A DNA stretch of 64,000 bases from Thermoplasma sp. Kam2015. GTDB taxonomy: Archaea > Thermoplasmatota > Thermoplasmata > Thermoplasmatales > Thermoplasmataceae. The position numbers and the translations under genes were made by a program. Where the stretch lies: the NCBI RefSeq assembly GCF_003205235.1, contig NZ_QJSM01000021.1:1-64000 (forward strand). The letters run 5' to 3'. Every line of letters starts with the position of its first letter. Within the stretch, counting starts at the first letter, position 1. Under the pieces are notes generated by a model, which made no database searches, was not told where the DNA came from, and saw only the letters and a list, made by a program, of their open reading frames with translations. Below are positions 43,536 through 54,807 of the stretch, piece after piece.

Positions 43536-45347
43536 TTATATCTTGTAAAAATCCAAACCCAGTTCCTTTATCTTTTCCTCTGTCGGGTATCCTCTGGTAT
43601 CCCAGCCGCGTGCCCTGTAATAGTCTTGCAGAAGCTTTGAGAGTGGAACGACGTTACCCTTCTTTGGGCCCTTTGGAATCGGAACGTTCAGGAAGCGATC
43701 TGGCAGCTTATCATCCTCTGGCTTTATTCCGGCCTTGAGATTAAAGAGACGTTCAAGGTTCCACACACGTTCGGCTGCCTTCATTATCTCGTCCTTCGTG
43801 TAATTGAAGCCGGTCACTGCATTTACAAGCTCTATGTAATCATCAAGATTCAGCGCAAACGACGGGAACTGACAGAGACCAGAACAGTCCATTACCTCGG
43901 TGAAATCCTGGATGTATTTCACCAGATCGGCCTTGCCCTCAAGCTGCAGTGGATCCTGCGTTGGCTCAACCCCAAGTATCTCGTTTGATATGGTGTATGC
44001 CCTCATATGTGATCCGCCTATGTTGCTAGTGGCATACTCCAGAGCCATGCCCCATACGCCTCTCGGATCGTATGCCGCGATCTCCTGCCCCTTGACGCTC
44101 ATGGATACGCTTTCATCACCGTACATCTTGGCAAGGCGATAGGAACCTTCAGCCAGCTTGTCCCCAAAGTCCTTTCTGTATCCTATCTTCGCTGTCATCT
44201 CGAGCACAGCCGATGTATTTCCGAACTTCGGCTTTGTCGGTCCCACGTCTTTGTCAGGTATCTTGCCCTTCTCATACAGCTCCATTGCAGCTGATATGGT
44301 AAGTCCTGCGCTTATGGTATCGTATCCGAGTCGATCCGCATTATCATTGGCCGCTATTATGGTGTAAAGATCATGAACGCCTGTATTCGGTCCAAGTGCC
44401 CATGTACTTTCATATTCTGGCCCCTCACTCTCCCTCTCATTGTACTTGACTACACGACCACAGCCTATTGGACATGCAAAGCATGGCTGATTGTGGATCA
44501 AATAGGTCTCAGCCAGCGTCTCACCGCTCACATCATCCGCAAGCGGATCGTCGCCAGAATCCGTTGCATTTCTGTTCGAATATATACCTGATCTGTTTAT
44601 TATGTTGGTGAGAACCTCGGTACCGAACTGAGTCAGACCCTGAGAGGTGACAGGGTTCTCCTTTATCTTCTTTAGCATCTTTGGGAGTGTTGCCTTGTAC
44701 ATTTCGGGATTGCCGATCGTCGGCATCTTCCCGCCGCCAGCCACGATCGCCTTGAGCTTCTTTGATCCCATGACCGCCCCAACACCATTTCTGCCTGCCG
44801 CCCTATGCTTGTCGTTCATTATCGATGCAAATTTAACCAGATTTTCACCGGCAGGGCCTATACAAGCCACGCTGACGTTTCCACCTATCCTACTGACGAG
44901 TATGTCTGTGGTTTCAAAGACATCCTTACCCCAGAGATCCGATGCATCTCTGAGTTCTGCTTTGCCCTTGTCCACAAATAGATACACTGGCTTGCTGGAT
45001 TTTCCCTTGAATATTATCATATCAAAGCCTGCATGCTTCAATTTTGCCCCAAAGTAGCCGCCTGAATTGCTTCTGGTTATGGTTCCAGTTAAAGGACTTT
45101 TCGTCACAGCCATATAACGTGCAGCCGTGGGTGCACTCGTTCCAGTAAGAGGCCCTGGCGCTATTATCAGCTCGTTATTTGGGTCGTAGGGATCTATCTT
45201 TGGATCAACCTCATCAACATAATATCTCGTGGCGAGTCCCTGCCCACCTATATAATCCCTGGCCCACTCCATGTTTGTATCCTCGATCTTCAGCGTGCCA
45301 CTGCCAAGATCGACCCTCAGAATCTTCCCCGTAAAACCTCCCACCAT
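43536..45347 (-). CDS. tungsten aldehyde:ferredoxin oxidoreductase
   Basis: The 603-residue protein matches the AOR family. The N-terminal domain has GGYFGAKLKHAGFDMIIFKG. The iron-sulfur ligands are CFACPIGC (Cys289, 292, 296) with a fourth Cys in MDCSGLCQF (about 490), and DPRGVWGMALEYATSNIGG contacts the tungstopterin. Enzymes of this family oxidise aldehydes to acids with reduction of ferredoxin. The substrate may be glyceraldehyde or amino-acid-derived aldehydes. It ends 31 bases after the convergent transporter gene. Confidence 0.93.
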   Translation of the reverse strand: MVGGFTGKILRVDLGSGTLKIEDTNMEWARDYIGGQGLATRYYVDEVDPKIDPYDPNNELIIAPGPLTGTSAPTAARYMAVTKSPLTGTITRSNSGGYFGAKLKHAGFDMIIFKGKSSKPVYLFVDKGKAELRDASDLWGKDVFETTDILVSRIGGNVSVACIGPAGENLVKFASIMNDKHRAAGRNGVGAVMGSKKLKAIVAGGGKMPTIGNPEMYKATLPKMLKKIKENPVTSQGLTQFGTEVLTNIINRSGIYSNRNATDSGDDPLADDVSGETLAETYLIHNQPCFACPIGCGRVVKYNERESEGPEYESTWALGPNTGVHDLYTIIAANDNADRLGYDTISAGLTISAAMELYEKGKIPDKDVGPTKPKFGNTSAVLEMTAKIGYRKDFGDKLAEGSYRLAKMYGDESVSMSVKGQEIAAYDPRGVWGMALEYATSNIGGSHMRAYTISNEILGVEPTQDPLQLEGKADLVKYIQDFTEVMDCSGLCQFPSFALNLDDYIELVNAVTGFNYTKDEIMKAAERVWNLERLFNLKAGIKPEDDKLPDRFLNVPIPKGPKKGNVVPLSKLLQDYYRARGWDTRGYPTEEKIKELGLDFYKI

Positions 45348-45475
45348 AACTATCGTATAATCAGTCTTTAAAAATATATAAATATTTTTAAATATATTTG
45401 AATTGCTCCTTTCTGATAATGCTTCAAAATTGAATGATCGATAATTTTTTATCGCGACATTCGTAATGTCCCTTT

Positions 45476-46639
45476 ATGAGGAACGTTATAGAAATAGTCA
45501 GGGATGCAGATAGATACAGATCCTCCGTCATAAATCTGCAGGCTTCTGAGAACGCCGTTAGTCCCAATGTGATAAGAGCCATCGGTTCTGATTTCGCGTC
45601 CAGATATTCTCATATTGAGAATGGCGTCAATGATTATGGTGGAACCAGGTTCGCAGAAGAGCTCGAAGATACAGTTTCAAGAAAAACCTCTGAACTGTTT
45701 GGCCTCAAACACGCAGAGGTAAGGCCCCTCAGTGGGCATATAGCTGCAATGACCGTTCTTGCAGCTCTGGTGCGGAGAGGGGAGAGCGTAATGAAGATAC
45801 CTGAATCCGTCGGCGGATACACCGGATATTCAGGAAACTATCTACCGAAGATGATGAACTTCAAGTCCTATGATATACCCGTGACCGCTGATGGTTTTGT
45901 TGATTACGATGGCCTCGCTAAGCAGGCCGAATACATAAGGCCCAAGATGATACTGCTCGGACAGTCCATCTTCGTTAAATCATATGATATGGCCAGAATC
46001 AGGGAGGTATGTGATCAGAATTCGTGCATCATAGGATACGATGCTTCCCATGTGATGGGCCTGATAGCTGGAGGCGAATTCCAGAAGGATTTGAAGAAGG
46101 CCGATATAATTTTCGGTTCTACGCATAAGACTTTCTTCGGACCTCAGGGAGGTCTGATTCTCACCGATGACGACGACCTGTACAGGCGCGTTGAGGAAAA
46201 CATAACCTGGAAGACCATGGACAACTATAATATCGCCAGGATGGCAGGAGTGGGCGTTGCAATAGAGGAGATGATGAAGTATGGCAGGGAGTATGCACCG
46301 CGCGTGATCAGAAATGCCAGAAATCTTGCCAAAGCCTTGGATGAACACATACATATCAAGTACGGTCCATGGTACACCGAATCCCATCAGATACTCATGG
46401 AACCTGGCTGGCTTTCATCCCATGGCTATGATTTTGTAAGATTCAGCCGAGTGATGGAAGATAACGGTATAATAGTCGACAGAATAGGAAGAATAGGGAC
46501 TGCCGAGATAACAAGGATGGGGGTTGATGATGTTGATGAACTGGCGGCCATGATGATAGATGCCTTCAAGGGAGTCGATGTGAAAGATAGGGTTAATAAA
46601 TTCGTACGCAATATGAAAATGAGGTACTATGAAAGTTAG
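45476..46639 (+). CDS. SHMT-like PLP enzyme
   Basis: The 387-residue protein has the fold-type I layout of serine hydroxymethyltransferase. NLQASENAVSPNVIRAI and RYSHIENGVNDYGGT lie near the N-terminus. The PLP-contacting Asp-x-Ser-His is in GYDASHVMGLI, and the Schiff-base lysine is in GSTHKTFFGPQGG (about 222). Its N-terminal and C-terminal parts are shorter and more divergent than true GlyA (about 420-430 residues). It may be the organism's SHMT or a related aldolase. The CBS gene begins 11 bases before its stop. Confidence 0.82.
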   Translation: MRNVIEIVRDADRYRSSVINLQASENAVSPNVIRAIGSDFASRYSHIENGVNDYGGTRFAEELEDTVSRKTSELFGLKHAEVRPLSGHIAAMTVLAALVRRGESVMKIPESVGGYTGYSGNYLPKMMNFKSYDIPVTADGFVDYDGLAKQAEYIRPKMILLGQSIFVKSYDMARIREVCDQNSCIIGYDASHVMGLIAGGEFQKDLKKADIIFGSTHKTFFGPQGGLILTDDDDLYRRVEENITWKTMDNYNIARMAGVGVAIEEMMKYGREYAPRVIRNARNLAKALDEHIHIKYGPWYTESHQILMEPGWLSSHGYDFVRFSRVMEDNGIIVDRIGRIGTAEITRMGVDDVDELAAMMIDAFKGVDVKDRVNKFVRNMKMRYYES

Positions 46640-47717
46640 CGAACTGATGACCACGGACCCCATAACTGTGAGCATTGAAGACACGTTCTCTAAGGTGATG
46701 TCCAAGATGAACGAAACCGGCATACACCAGCTCCCCGTAATGGATGGGGATCGCTATGCCGGCATGATAACCTATTCGGATCTGCTGAAGAAGAGAAGCA
46801 TACAGGTTAAATCAAAGATATCGAACTATGCAATAAGCACACCGACGCTCGACGCAGATGATGACGTCCTTGAAGCCGTGCGCCTGATAAAAGACACTGG
46901 ATTATCCGCTATTCCCGTGTTCCAGAAGGGCAAGCTCGTGGGGATAATTTCAAGGACAGACATAATAAAGAATCTTCCGCAGATCGTGGATGTCAAGGAT
47001 GTGCGAATATTCCAGATCATGAGCTCTGATCCAGTCTATGTCTACGAGGATGACGGAATAGAGGAGGCATTCGACAGCATGAGAATGCTCAACGAGGTCG
47101 AAATACCTGTGGCCAGCAGGGACGACAAACTGTCAGGCATAATCAGACTGAACAGCATCCTGAACATACTGTACAGGCATAAGGAGAAGATCAAGTATGG
47201 AGGATACGGTGAGAAGGAGCCCATAAACATTGCCTGCAAATCGCTGATGGATCCGCCTGTGAGCGTGGACAGGTATGCCGGCATTGAGGAGACCGTCAAG
47301 CTAATGATGCAGTACAGCCTGCACATAATGCCAGTGACAGACTCCGGAAAAATTGTGGGTATAGTGGATTTCAGCGATCTCATAAACATGATAAAGACAG
47401 AGAGCAAGGAGGGTATACTCATAGAGATAAGTGGCCTGGACATATACGATGAGGATCTGTACGATATAGCCTTTGAGCTCTCACAGCGCTTCCTTGAGAA
47501 ATTCTCCAGGATGACAGATGTGTCCCAGGGAAAGCTTCTGATCCACGTTATGAAATACAAGACCCAGGGGTCCACCAAATACAGTATAAGAACTAGGATA
47601 TCTGCTCCGCCACTGTTCCTCGTCCAGAATGGATCTGGTTGGAATTTCGCGGAGGTTCTCGGCGAGATATTCGACAGATATGAAGAGAGACTTAAGAAGA
47701 TAAAGGAGAAGCAGTGA
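46629..47717 (+). CDS. protein with four CBS domains and C-terminal HPF-like domain
   Basis: The 362-residue protein contains two tandem CBS pairs: residues about 4-58, 68-122, 130-185 and 200-258, each with the pattern MTTDPITVS, AIPVFQKGKLVGIISRTDI and the like. CBS pairs bind adenine nucleotides. The C-terminal 100 residues (ISGLDIYDEDLYDIAFELSQ, then KYKTQGSTKYSIRTRI) resemble a ribosome-hibernation (HPF-like) domain seen fused to CBS domains in other archaea. It may sense energy state and act on ribosomes. The start overlaps the end of the SHMT-like gene. Confidence 0.85.
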   Translation: MKVSELMTTDPITVSIEDTFSKVMSKMNETGIHQLPVMDGDRYAGMITYSDLLKKRSIQVKSKISNYAISTPTLDADDDVLEAVRLIKDTGLSAIPVFQKGKLVGIISRTDIIKNLPQIVDVKDVRIFQIMSSDPVYVYEDDGIEEAFDSMRMLNEVEIPVASRDDKLSGIIRLNSILNILYRHKEKIKYGGYGEKEPINIACKSLMDPPVSVDRYAGIEETVKLMMQYSLHIMPVTDSGKIVGIVDFSDLINMIKTESKEGILIEISGLDIYDEDLYDIAFELSQRFLEKFSRMTDVSQGKLLIHVMKYKTQGSTKYSIRTRISAPPLFLVQNGSGWNFAEVLGEIFDRYEERLKKIKEKQ

Positions 47718-47801
47718 AAATGCTGTCTTCTCCAGTTGATTCTGTTCTTCATATTTCAAATATTCGCGTTCAAGTGTATGATGTTTTTAAGGGGGTATGA
47801 T

Positions 47802-49184
47802 ATGGGAGGAGAATTTATTGACCGCATAATGGAATACGCTGGACAGAGATCTAAATATGCAGATGTTAGGTACATGGAGACCGAAGGCAGAGGTGCAGTG
47901 ATCAGGAACGGAGAATTTGACGAATCGGTCTATGCCAATGACAGTGGATATGCCATTCGGGTTCTCAATGATTCCATAGCGATGGCGTATACGGATTCCG
48001 AGGACTGGGAGAGGATAAAGAGCATAATCGACGACGCCGTATCCAGATCCAAAAAGCCCGGCAAAAATAAGATATACCATGGGAAGGCAGAAAAAGCCAG
48101 CTGGTCAGAGATAGGTAATGATCGGGTACAGGATCACAGCCTGGAGGATATGATCAATATCTTGAAGGAAGCAGATTCAGTGGCCGCTGATGGATCCAGC
48201 GTCAGGATCAGTGCACTTTCAGACAGATACGTGCATCAGATATACGAGAATACAGATGGATCGCGCGTTGAGGGAACGTACTCAAGAATCTTCTTCAACT
48301 ATCTGATCGGCGTTTCCGAGAACGACAGATACGAACAGTCTTCGGAGGAATTCGGATGGACAGGAGGCTATGAGATCTTCGATTTTCCATACATTTCTGA
48401 GTCCATGAGAAACGATGTATCCAACCTCAGAGAGATCATACTGGCACCTTCCGTTGAACCCGGAAATTTCGATGTTATAGTTGGCCCTGAGATATCAGGA
48501 ATAGTTGCGCATGAGAGCGCAGGACATCCGACCGAATACGATCGTATATCCGGGAGGGAGGCTGCGCTAGCCGGAGAATCGTTTCTCACAGGTAAGAGGT
48601 TTCCGTACAGGATAGGATCGGACAAGGTGAGCGTTATAGACGATCCGACGATAAAGGGTTCTTATGGATATTATCAGTACGATGATGAGGGCGTGCATGC
48701 GAGGAAGAGATATCTCTACAGAAACGGATTCACGTCCGAATTCCTGCTGAACAGGGAGAGCGCATCATGGATAGGAACAGAAAGCAACGGATCCGGTCGA
48801 TCCTCAGCATGGGATATGGAACCTCTGGCGCGCATGAGCACAACGTACATCGAGCCAGGCGATTACTCCTTTGAAGAACTGTTCGAGGATGTGCACAGGG
48901 GGATATACATTAAATCGTTCACCGAATGGAACATCGACGATATTAGGTTCAATGAACGTTACGTGGGCAAGGAAGCATATTACATAGAGAACGGAGATAT
49001 ACGCGGCAGAGTCAGGCGTCCTGTAATCGAGACAAACACCATAAAATTCTATTCCGCAGTTGATGCGGTGGGCAAGGATCTGCGTTTCAGCGCCGGCATA
49101 TGCGGAAAGGGCGATCCGGAGCAGGGGGTTGAGGTTTGGATGGGCGGCCCGCACATGAGACTTAGAAACATGAGGATAAAGTGA
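47802..49184 (+). CDS. tldD: TldD metalloprotease
   Basis: I chose ATG 47802 (MGGEFIDRIMEYAGQRSKYA) because AAGGGGGT lies upstream and the family starts there. The protein of about 460 residues carries the TldD zinc motif in GIVAHESAGHPTEYD (HExxxH), followed by RIGSDKVSVIDDP and the C-terminal GKGDPEQGVEVWMGGP signature. With TldE it forms a peptidase that degrades unfolded peptides and matures microcin-like peptides in bacteria. Its stop overlaps the tldE start. Confidence 0.92.
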   Translation: MGGEFIDRIMEYAGQRSKYADVRYMETEGRGAVIRNGEFDESVYANDSGYAIRVLNDSIAMAYTDSEDWERIKSIIDDAVSRSKKPGKNKIYHGKAEKASWSEIGNDRVQDHSLEDMINILKEADSVAADGSSVRISALSDRYVHQIYENTDGSRVEGTYSRIFFNYLIGVSENDRYEQSSEEFGWTGGYEIFDFPYISESMRNDVSNLREIILAPSVEPGNFDVIVGPEISGIVAHESAGHPTEYDRISGREAALAGESFLTGKRFPYRIGSDKVSVIDDPTIKGSYGYYQYDDEGVHARKRYLYRNGFTSEFLLNRESASWIGTESNGSGRSSAWDMEPLARMSTTYIEPGDYSFEELFEDVHRGIYIKSFTEWNIDDIRFNERYVGKEAYYIENGDIRGRVRRPVIETNTIKFYSAVDAVGKDLRFSAGICGKGDPEQGVEVWMGGPHMRLRNMRIK

Positions 49185-50476
49185 TGACCATGTTCGATCT
49201 GGATAAGGTATCAGGTTGTCTTGAGAAAAGGTTCGATGAGTTTTCCGTGATCATGTTCACAAACCACGACGAACAGATCAGGTTTTCCAATGGCAGCAGG
49301 GATCTTCATAATATATGGGAAGAATCCGTATTGAACGTCTTTGTTGCTAGAGGAAAGAGAACGATCATGACCACCATAAAGGAGGGATCCGATCTCGAAA
49401 AATCCATTGAGGAACTGTCAAAGAGGCTGGATCAGGCGCCAGAGAATCCATTGTTTTACGGTATAAATGACAGAAGACAGAATTATGCGATCTCAGACTC
49501 CTCAGACATGGCTCTTGACGCCGATGATCTTGCAGATCAGGCTATAAATGGCGCAGTGGATGCCGGATCTGAAAGAATGGCCGGATTAGTTTATGCCATG
49601 CGATCTAGGGTTGAGATCGCCACAAGATACAACAGAGGAAACTACAATTCCCTTGGTGTAGAAGCCGTTGTCCGATCCTTCAAGAACGATAGATCTGGTC
49701 AGGCCTGCGGACACAGTGGCATCGGAGGAAAGCTCGACGCCTACGCCATCGGAAGAAGATCAGCAGAGGGTATCCGAAATGTGGAGAAGCATGAAGGCAG
49801 AGAGGGACGCTACGACGTGATACTGGCTCCAATGGCTGCCGGCAACATATTGACCTCAGGATCCTACGCATTCTCCGCACATACCGTGATCTCGGGTCTC
49901 AGCTATCTTAAGGATATGATCGGAAAACAGGTCGCTTCGCCGATCGTTTCCATATACGATGATCCAACCGATACGATGGGAATGGCCTATCGTTTCTTCG
50001 ATGAGGAAGGTACAGCCACAAAACGTGTTCCCATAATCGATCGTGGATCTCTGAAAACATATCTGCACTCAACATCCACAGCCAGGTACATGAACACCGA
50101 AACGACCGGAAATGCTGGCATTATCTCCCCCGAAGCATGGCAGATAGAGATGTCTGCAGGTGATCGAACACTTGACGAGATGATATCAGATATGCATGAA
50201 GGTCTGATGATAATGAATAGCTGGTATCTTCGTTTCCAGGACTACAGAAATGGAGTATTCTCAACTGTGCCCAGGGATGGGGTTTACTACATCAGAAACG
50301 GAGAGATAAAGGAGTACTGGGATGGCATAAGGATCAGCGATTCTATGCCATCCATATTGAAAAATATATCTGCGCTTTCGAGGGAAAGTGAGTATGTAAG
50401 GTGGTGGAATGAAATATTTCCGTCAAGATTTCCATATATGATTGTCAGTGGGCTGAACGTAACAAAGTCCTACTGA
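49184..50476 (+). CDS. tldE: TldE/PmbA subunit
   Basis: The 430-residue protein is the paralogous partner of TldD: RMAGLVYAMRSRVEIATRYN, HSGIGGKLDAYAIGRRSAEG, ILAPMAAGNILTSGSYAF in place of the metal motif, and TSTARYMNTETTGNAG. TldE lacks the HExxxH and is inactive alone. It is coupled to tldD. An ATG at 49184 or GTG at 49181 can serve as start. Confidence 0.9.
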   Translation: MTMFDLDKVSGCLEKRFDEFSVIMFTNHDEQIRFSNGSRDLHNIWEESVLNVFVARGKRTIMTTIKEGSDLEKSIEELSKRLDQAPENPLFYGINDRRQNYAISDSSDMALDADDLADQAINGAVDAGSERMAGLVYAMRSRVEIATRYNRGNYNSLGVEAVVRSFKNDRSGQACGHSGIGGKLDAYAIGRRSAEGIRNVEKHEGREGRYDVILAPMAAGNILTSGSYAFSAHTVISGLSYLKDMIGKQVASPIVSIYDDPTDTMGMAYRFFDEEGTATKRVPIIDRGSLKTYLHSTSTARYMNTETTGNAGIISPEAWQIEMSAGDRTLDEMISDMHEGLMIMNSWYLRFQDYRNGVFSTVPRDGVYYIRNGEIKEYWDGIRISDSMPSILKNISALSRESEYVRWWNEIFPSRFPYMIVSGLNVTKSY

Positions 50477-50530
50477 CAATTTTTTGCATTTTGAGGAATA
50501 AGTTTTAAGCATAGTCAGCGATCCTTTCTC

Positions 50531-52873
50531 ATGGAAGTAGAGAAGTACGATCTCACGTTGGATTTTGATATCAATAAGAGAACGTTCAATGGAACTGAAA
50601 CCATAACCGCAGGGCCGGGTGAAATCGTTCTGGATGCCGTAGGCCTGCAGATCAACTGGATGAAGGTAAATGGTAAGGATGCTTCATATTCCTATGATGG
50701 CCAGATCGTCAGGGCTCAGGGCGAAGATCAACCACAGAAGATAGAAATATCGTTCTCCGGAAAGGTATCAGATTCGTTGTCTGGCATATATTATGCTGGA
50801 AAGGAGAACGGTATGATAACGACACACTTCGAGGCCACCGATGCCAGGCGTATGTTTCCCTGCGTCGATCACCCCGCCTACAAGGCAGTGTTTTCCATAA
50901 CAGCGGTCATAGATAAGGAGTACGATGCCATATCCAACATGCCTCCAAAGCGTGTGGAGGTATCAGACAGGAAGGTGATCGAGTTCCAGGATACACCAAG
51001 GATGTCAACGTATCTACTATACATAGGTGTTGGGAAGTTCAGGTACGAGTATGAGAAGTACAGGGACATCGATCTGATACTCGCATCGCTCAAGGAGATA
51101 AGATCGAAATATCCGCTTGAGATAGCGAAGAGATCCATAGAATTCTACGAGAAATACTTCGGCATACCCTACGCACTGCCGAAGATGCACCTGATCTCAG
51201 TGCCGGAGTTCGGTGCAGGTGCAATGGAGAACTGGGGCGCGATAACGTTCAGGGAGATATACATGGATCTCGCCGAGGATTCTGCCATAACGGTGAAGAG
51301 AAATTCAGCAAACGTGATAGCTCATGAGATCGCGCACCAGTGGTTCGGCGATCTGGTCACGATGAAGTGGTGGAACGATCTGTGGCTCAATGAGAGCTTC
51401 GCTACGTTCATGTCCTACAAGACCATGGACAGCATCTTTCCCGAATGGTCATTCTGGGGCGACTTCTTTGTTAGCAGAACGTCAGGAGCACTTCGGTCAG
51501 ATTCACTGAAGAACACCCATCCAATCGAGGTTGACGTCAAGGATCCAGATGAGATATCGCAGATATTCGATGAGATAAGCTATGGAAAGGGTGCATCCAT
51601 ACTCCGCATGATAGAGGATTATACTGGAAGCGAGGAGTTCAGGAAGGGCATAGCGAAGTATCTAAACGATCATAAGTACGGAAACGCTGAGGGTTCAGAT
51701 CTCTGGACTGCAATAGAGGAAGTGTCCGGTAAACCTGTGAAGAGGGTCATGGAGTACTGGATAAAGAATCCGGGATACCCGGTCATAGAGGCAAGGTCAG
51801 AAGGCAAGAAGATCGTGCTGATCCAGAGACGCTTCCTTCTTGACGGAGATGAGGAAAGTGCATGGCCGATACCTGTAAACATCAAAAGAGGCCACGGCGT
51901 TGAAAAGATTCTTGTCGAAGGCAGGACAGAGATCGAAAAGGAAGACTTCATAAAGATCAACGCCGATAGCACCGGATTCTACAGAGTTCTGTACGACGAC
52001 AGAACTTTCAGTACCGTTATCGATCACTACGCTGACCTTTCTCCGCTGGATCGCGTGGGCATGGTTGACGATCTCTTTGCCTTCCTTCTATCAGGAACGA
52101 TAGATCCGGATACATACAGGGAAAGAATACGGAACTTTTTCAATGACGATGATCATAACGTAATAACATCGATAGTGAGCCAGATGGAGTACCTGCACAT
52201 GCTGACGCACGCCTTCGACGATGAAGCCAGATCATTCTGCAGATCCAGGCTTGAGTATCTGATCGGGAAGGAAGACGAGAACCTCAGAATAGCCCTTGGA
52301 CGTGTATCTAGGTTGTATGTGATAGTGGATGAGTCCTATGCTGAGGAGATGTCGAAGCAGTTCAAGGATCTGGATTCTGCTGACCCTGAGATGAGGAATT
52401 CTATAGCAACTGCCTATGCCCTTGTCACGGGGGATCTGAAGGGACTTCTGGAGAAATTCAGATCCATAGACAGGGACGAGGATCGCGTGCGTATAATATC
52501 TGCCTTCGGCAAACTGAAATCATCAACCGATCTCTCAACCATCTATGGAATGATAGAGAAGACGGAGATAAAGAAACAGGATATGATAACATTCTTCAGC
52601 TCTGCGATGGAGACTCTGCCTGGCCGTGAATTCCTCTTTGCGAACCTGGACAGGATAATAAGGCTTGTCATAAGGTACTTCACTGGAAACCGCACGGCAT
52701 CAAGAACCGTAGAGATGATGCTGCCTGTGATAGGCCTGGATCATCCAGAGGCCGAGGATATAATGAGGAACATAGGATCAAGGAACATAAGCATGGGCCT
52801 GGCAAAGGGCACAGAGCTGTTGAATATTAACAGGAAGCTCCTCGAGAGACTCAAGCAATCAGGTTCAAAATAA
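50531..52873 (+). CDS. tricorn protease interacting factor F3 (M1 aminopeptidase)
   Basis: The 780-residue protein is an M1-family zinc aminopeptidase. It has [10 protein letters not shown] (about 230-239), the zinc motif [10 protein letters not shown] (about 266-275) with the third ligand Glu in NESFATF 18 residues later, and a catalytic Tyr in [12 protein letters not shown]. The length and motifs fit the tricorn-interacting factors F2/F3 of Thermoplasma, which trim tricorn products to amino acids; 780 residues fits F3. It follows tldD/tldE, so several peptidases are clustered. A TTTTAAGCATA sequence about 25 bases before the ATG suggests a leaderless transcript. Confidence 0.92.
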   Translation: MEVEKYDLTLDFDINKRTFNGTETITAGPGEIVLDAVGLQINWMKVNGKDASYSYDGQIVRAQGEDQPQKIEISFSGKVSDSLSGIYYAGKENGMITTHFEATDARRMFPCVDHPAYKAVFSITAVIDKEYDAISNMPPKRVEVSDRKVIEFQDTPRMSTYLLYIGVGKFRYEYEKYRDIDLILASLKEIRSKYPLEIAKRSIEFYEKYFGIPYALPKMHLISVPEFGAGAMENWGAITFREIYMDLAEDSAITVKRNSANVIAHEIAHQWFGDLVTMKWWNDLWLNESFATFMSYKTMDSIFPEWSFWGDFFVSRTSGALRSDSLKNTHPIEVDVKDPDEISQIFDEISYGKGASILRMIEDYTGSEEFRKGIAKYLNDHKYGNAEGSDLWTAIEEVSGKPVKRVMEYWIKNPGYPVIEARSEGKKIVLIQRRFLLDGDEESAWPIPVNIKRGHGVEKILVEGRTEIEKEDFIKINADSTGFYRVLYDDRTFSTVIDHYADLSPLDRVGMVDDLFAFLLSGTIDPDTYRERIRNFFNDDDHNVITSIVSQMEYLHMLTHAFDDEARSFCRSRLEYLIGKEDENLRIALGRVSRLYVIVDESYAEEMSKQFKDLDSADPEMRNSIATAYALVTGDLKGLLEKFRSIDRDEDRVRIISAFGKLKSSTDLSTIYGMIEKTEIKKQDMITFFSSAMETLPGREFLFANLDRIIRLVIRYFTGNRTASRTVEMMLPVIGLDHPEAEDIMRNIGSRNISMGLAKGTELLNINRKLLERLKQSGSK

Positions 52874-52930
52874 TATAATTTCATCTTCATTTATTTCTTA
52901 AATAAGAACACTTAAAATGGAATCAGTGGA

Positions 52931-54577
52931 TCATTCCAGCTTTTCTCGCAGTATTGATGTCACATATCCCTTTATCTGTGAAAACATTAGCTTTGGTGGC
53001 ATCGGGCGCTCATCTGCATAAACAACAGCATCGAGCACTGCAGGGCCACTGATCCTGAGAAATTCATCCACAGCCTCTTCTATCCTTTCTGGATCCTCAA
53101 CCCTTATCCCCGTTATACCCATAGCCTCGGCGATCTTGGAAAAGTCTGGATTCATAAGATCCACGCCCCATTCTGGGTATCCCATAACCTCCTCCTCAAA
53201 CTTTATCATTCCAAGCTTTGAATTGTTGTATACAACCACTTTTACCGGCCTAGAATATTTCTTCGCAGTTATGAGCTCCATCATTGTCATTGCAAAGCTC
53301 CCATCGCCGGTGATCGCTATGACCTGCCTGTCGGTTGCGAACGAAGCACCCACTGCACCCGGTATGCCAACGCCCATTGTACCAAGCCAGGGAGACAGCA
53401 GAAAGGTTCGCCCCTGACCGCCATTAATATGTCTTATGGACCAGACCGTCACGTTCCCTGTGTCAACAATGAAAACAGCATCCTTCTCCGCCTTCTTCGA
53501 TATCACGCTCGTGAGAAATTCAGGTTTTATGGGCTTTGACCTGTCAGATTCAAGCTTTTCCATGTTTGCAATCCAGTCCTGTTTCTCTGCCGTCATATCT
53601 GTGTAGAATTTTTCCTTCTTTTCTGAAGGCTTAACCTGACTGAGAAAATCAGAAACCGTACAGTGATAGGCCAGATCAACATGGACTCTCTTACCTATGT
53701 TTGACGGATCTATATCCACCTGAATCACCTTCGCTTTTTCATTTATGAAGGAAACATATGGAAATATTGTTCCGAGAAGGATGACGAGATCCGCCTTCTT
53801 CATGGCCTCCACTGAGGGCTTTGTGCCCAGCAGACCAAGTGGCCCCATTACCTTTGGATCCTCGTCGCTGACGAGCCCCTTGGCATTCACGCTGTATATC
53901 ACCGGAGCGCCTATCTTTTCGGCAAATTCATTCAGGCGACCGGTCTCCCCGATGACACCCCTGCCCATGAATATCAGCGGCCTCTTGCTGCCGTTTATCA
54001 TATCTTCTGCTGGTTTTGGATCTATGACAAAGCGCGGATTATCCCTGAAATTATTGTCTATGGATCCGATCTCGGCATTCATTCTCAATACATCTACCGG
54101 TAGCGTTATGTGTGATACACCACGCTTGCTGACGCTCTCGCGGAAAGCTCTATTAATGATGTAGAACGCAGATTCAGGATTGACAATCTGTGCATTGAAA
54201 ACAGAAACATCCTCAAAAAGCCTGTTAAGATCAACTTCCTGAAAATAATCATGATAGATGAGATCAGATTCAACCTGTCCTGTCAGGGCTATGACAGGCA
54301 CCCTGCTCATCTTGGCTTCATATAGGCCATTTAGAAGATGTATTGAACCTGGGCCAGATGTACCCATGCATACTGTCAGCTGGCCGGTCAGTTTTGCCTC
54401 AAATGCCGCCTCAAGTGCTGCGCCCTCCTCATGTCTTGTCTGCACGAATTCTATCTTGTCCTGCATTCTCAGAGCATCCACCAGCGGGTTAATGGAGTCG
54501 CCAGGTATTCCATATATCCTTTTTACGCCAAGTTCAGCCAGTGTCTTTATTATCACTTCCGCAACCGTGTTCGCCAT
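52931..54577 (-). CDS. pyruvate-oxidase/acetolactate-synthase-like TPP enzyme
   Basis: The 548-residue protein has the three-domain TPP-enzyme layout. The cofactor-activating Glu is in VQTRHEEGAALEAAFEAKLT (about 50), the central nucleotide-type domain includes KRPLIFMGRGVIG, and the TPP-binding motif ITGDGSFAMTMMEL with YNNSKLGMI lies at about 425-455. It is most like PoxB-type pyruvate oxidase. It could also make acetolactate, though no regulatory subunit is adjacent. It is convergent with the F3 gene. Confidence 0.85.
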   Translation of the reverse strand: MANTVAEVIIKTLAELGVKRIYGIPGDSINPLVDALRMQDKIEFVQTRHEEGAALEAAFEAKLTGQLTVCMGTSGPGSIHLLNGLYEAKMSRVPVIALTGQVESDLIYHDYFQEVDLNRLFEDVSVFNAQIVNPESAFYIINRAFRESVSKRGVSHITLPVDVLRMNAEIGSIDNNFRDNPRFVIDPKPAEDMINGSKRPLIFMGRGVIGETGRLNEFAEKIGAPVIYSVNAKGLVSDEDPKVMGPLGLLGTKPSVEAMKKADLVILLGTIFPYVSFINEKAKVIQVDIDPSNIGKRVHVDLAYHCTVSDFLSQVKPSEKKEKFYTDMTAEKQDWIANMEKLESDRSKPIKPEFLTSVISKKAEKDAVFIVDTGNVTVWSIRHINGGQGRTFLLSPWLGTMGVGIPGAVGASFATDRQVIAITGDGSFAMTMMELITAKKYSRPVKVVVYNNSKLGMIKFEEEVMGYPEWGVDLMNPDFSKIAEAMGITGIRVEDPERIEEAVDEFLRISGPAVLDAVVYADERPMPPKLMFSQIKGYVTSILREKLE

Positions 54578-54807
54578 GTGGAATGATCATACCTCATCAT
54601 ATATAACGTTGATGAAAAATATTTCACTTCAACAACAAGATATAAAAAACTTAGAATTAATGAAGAAAAATAACCGGTTAATATTAACTTAGGAACGAAT
54701 TTTCGGGTTTCATTGGAAAAACACCAACATAAATCCGATACAATATCTGAATGGGCGTAGTGTTACTCCACGTTATATATAACATATTTTAAATGATATC
54801 AAAAAAA

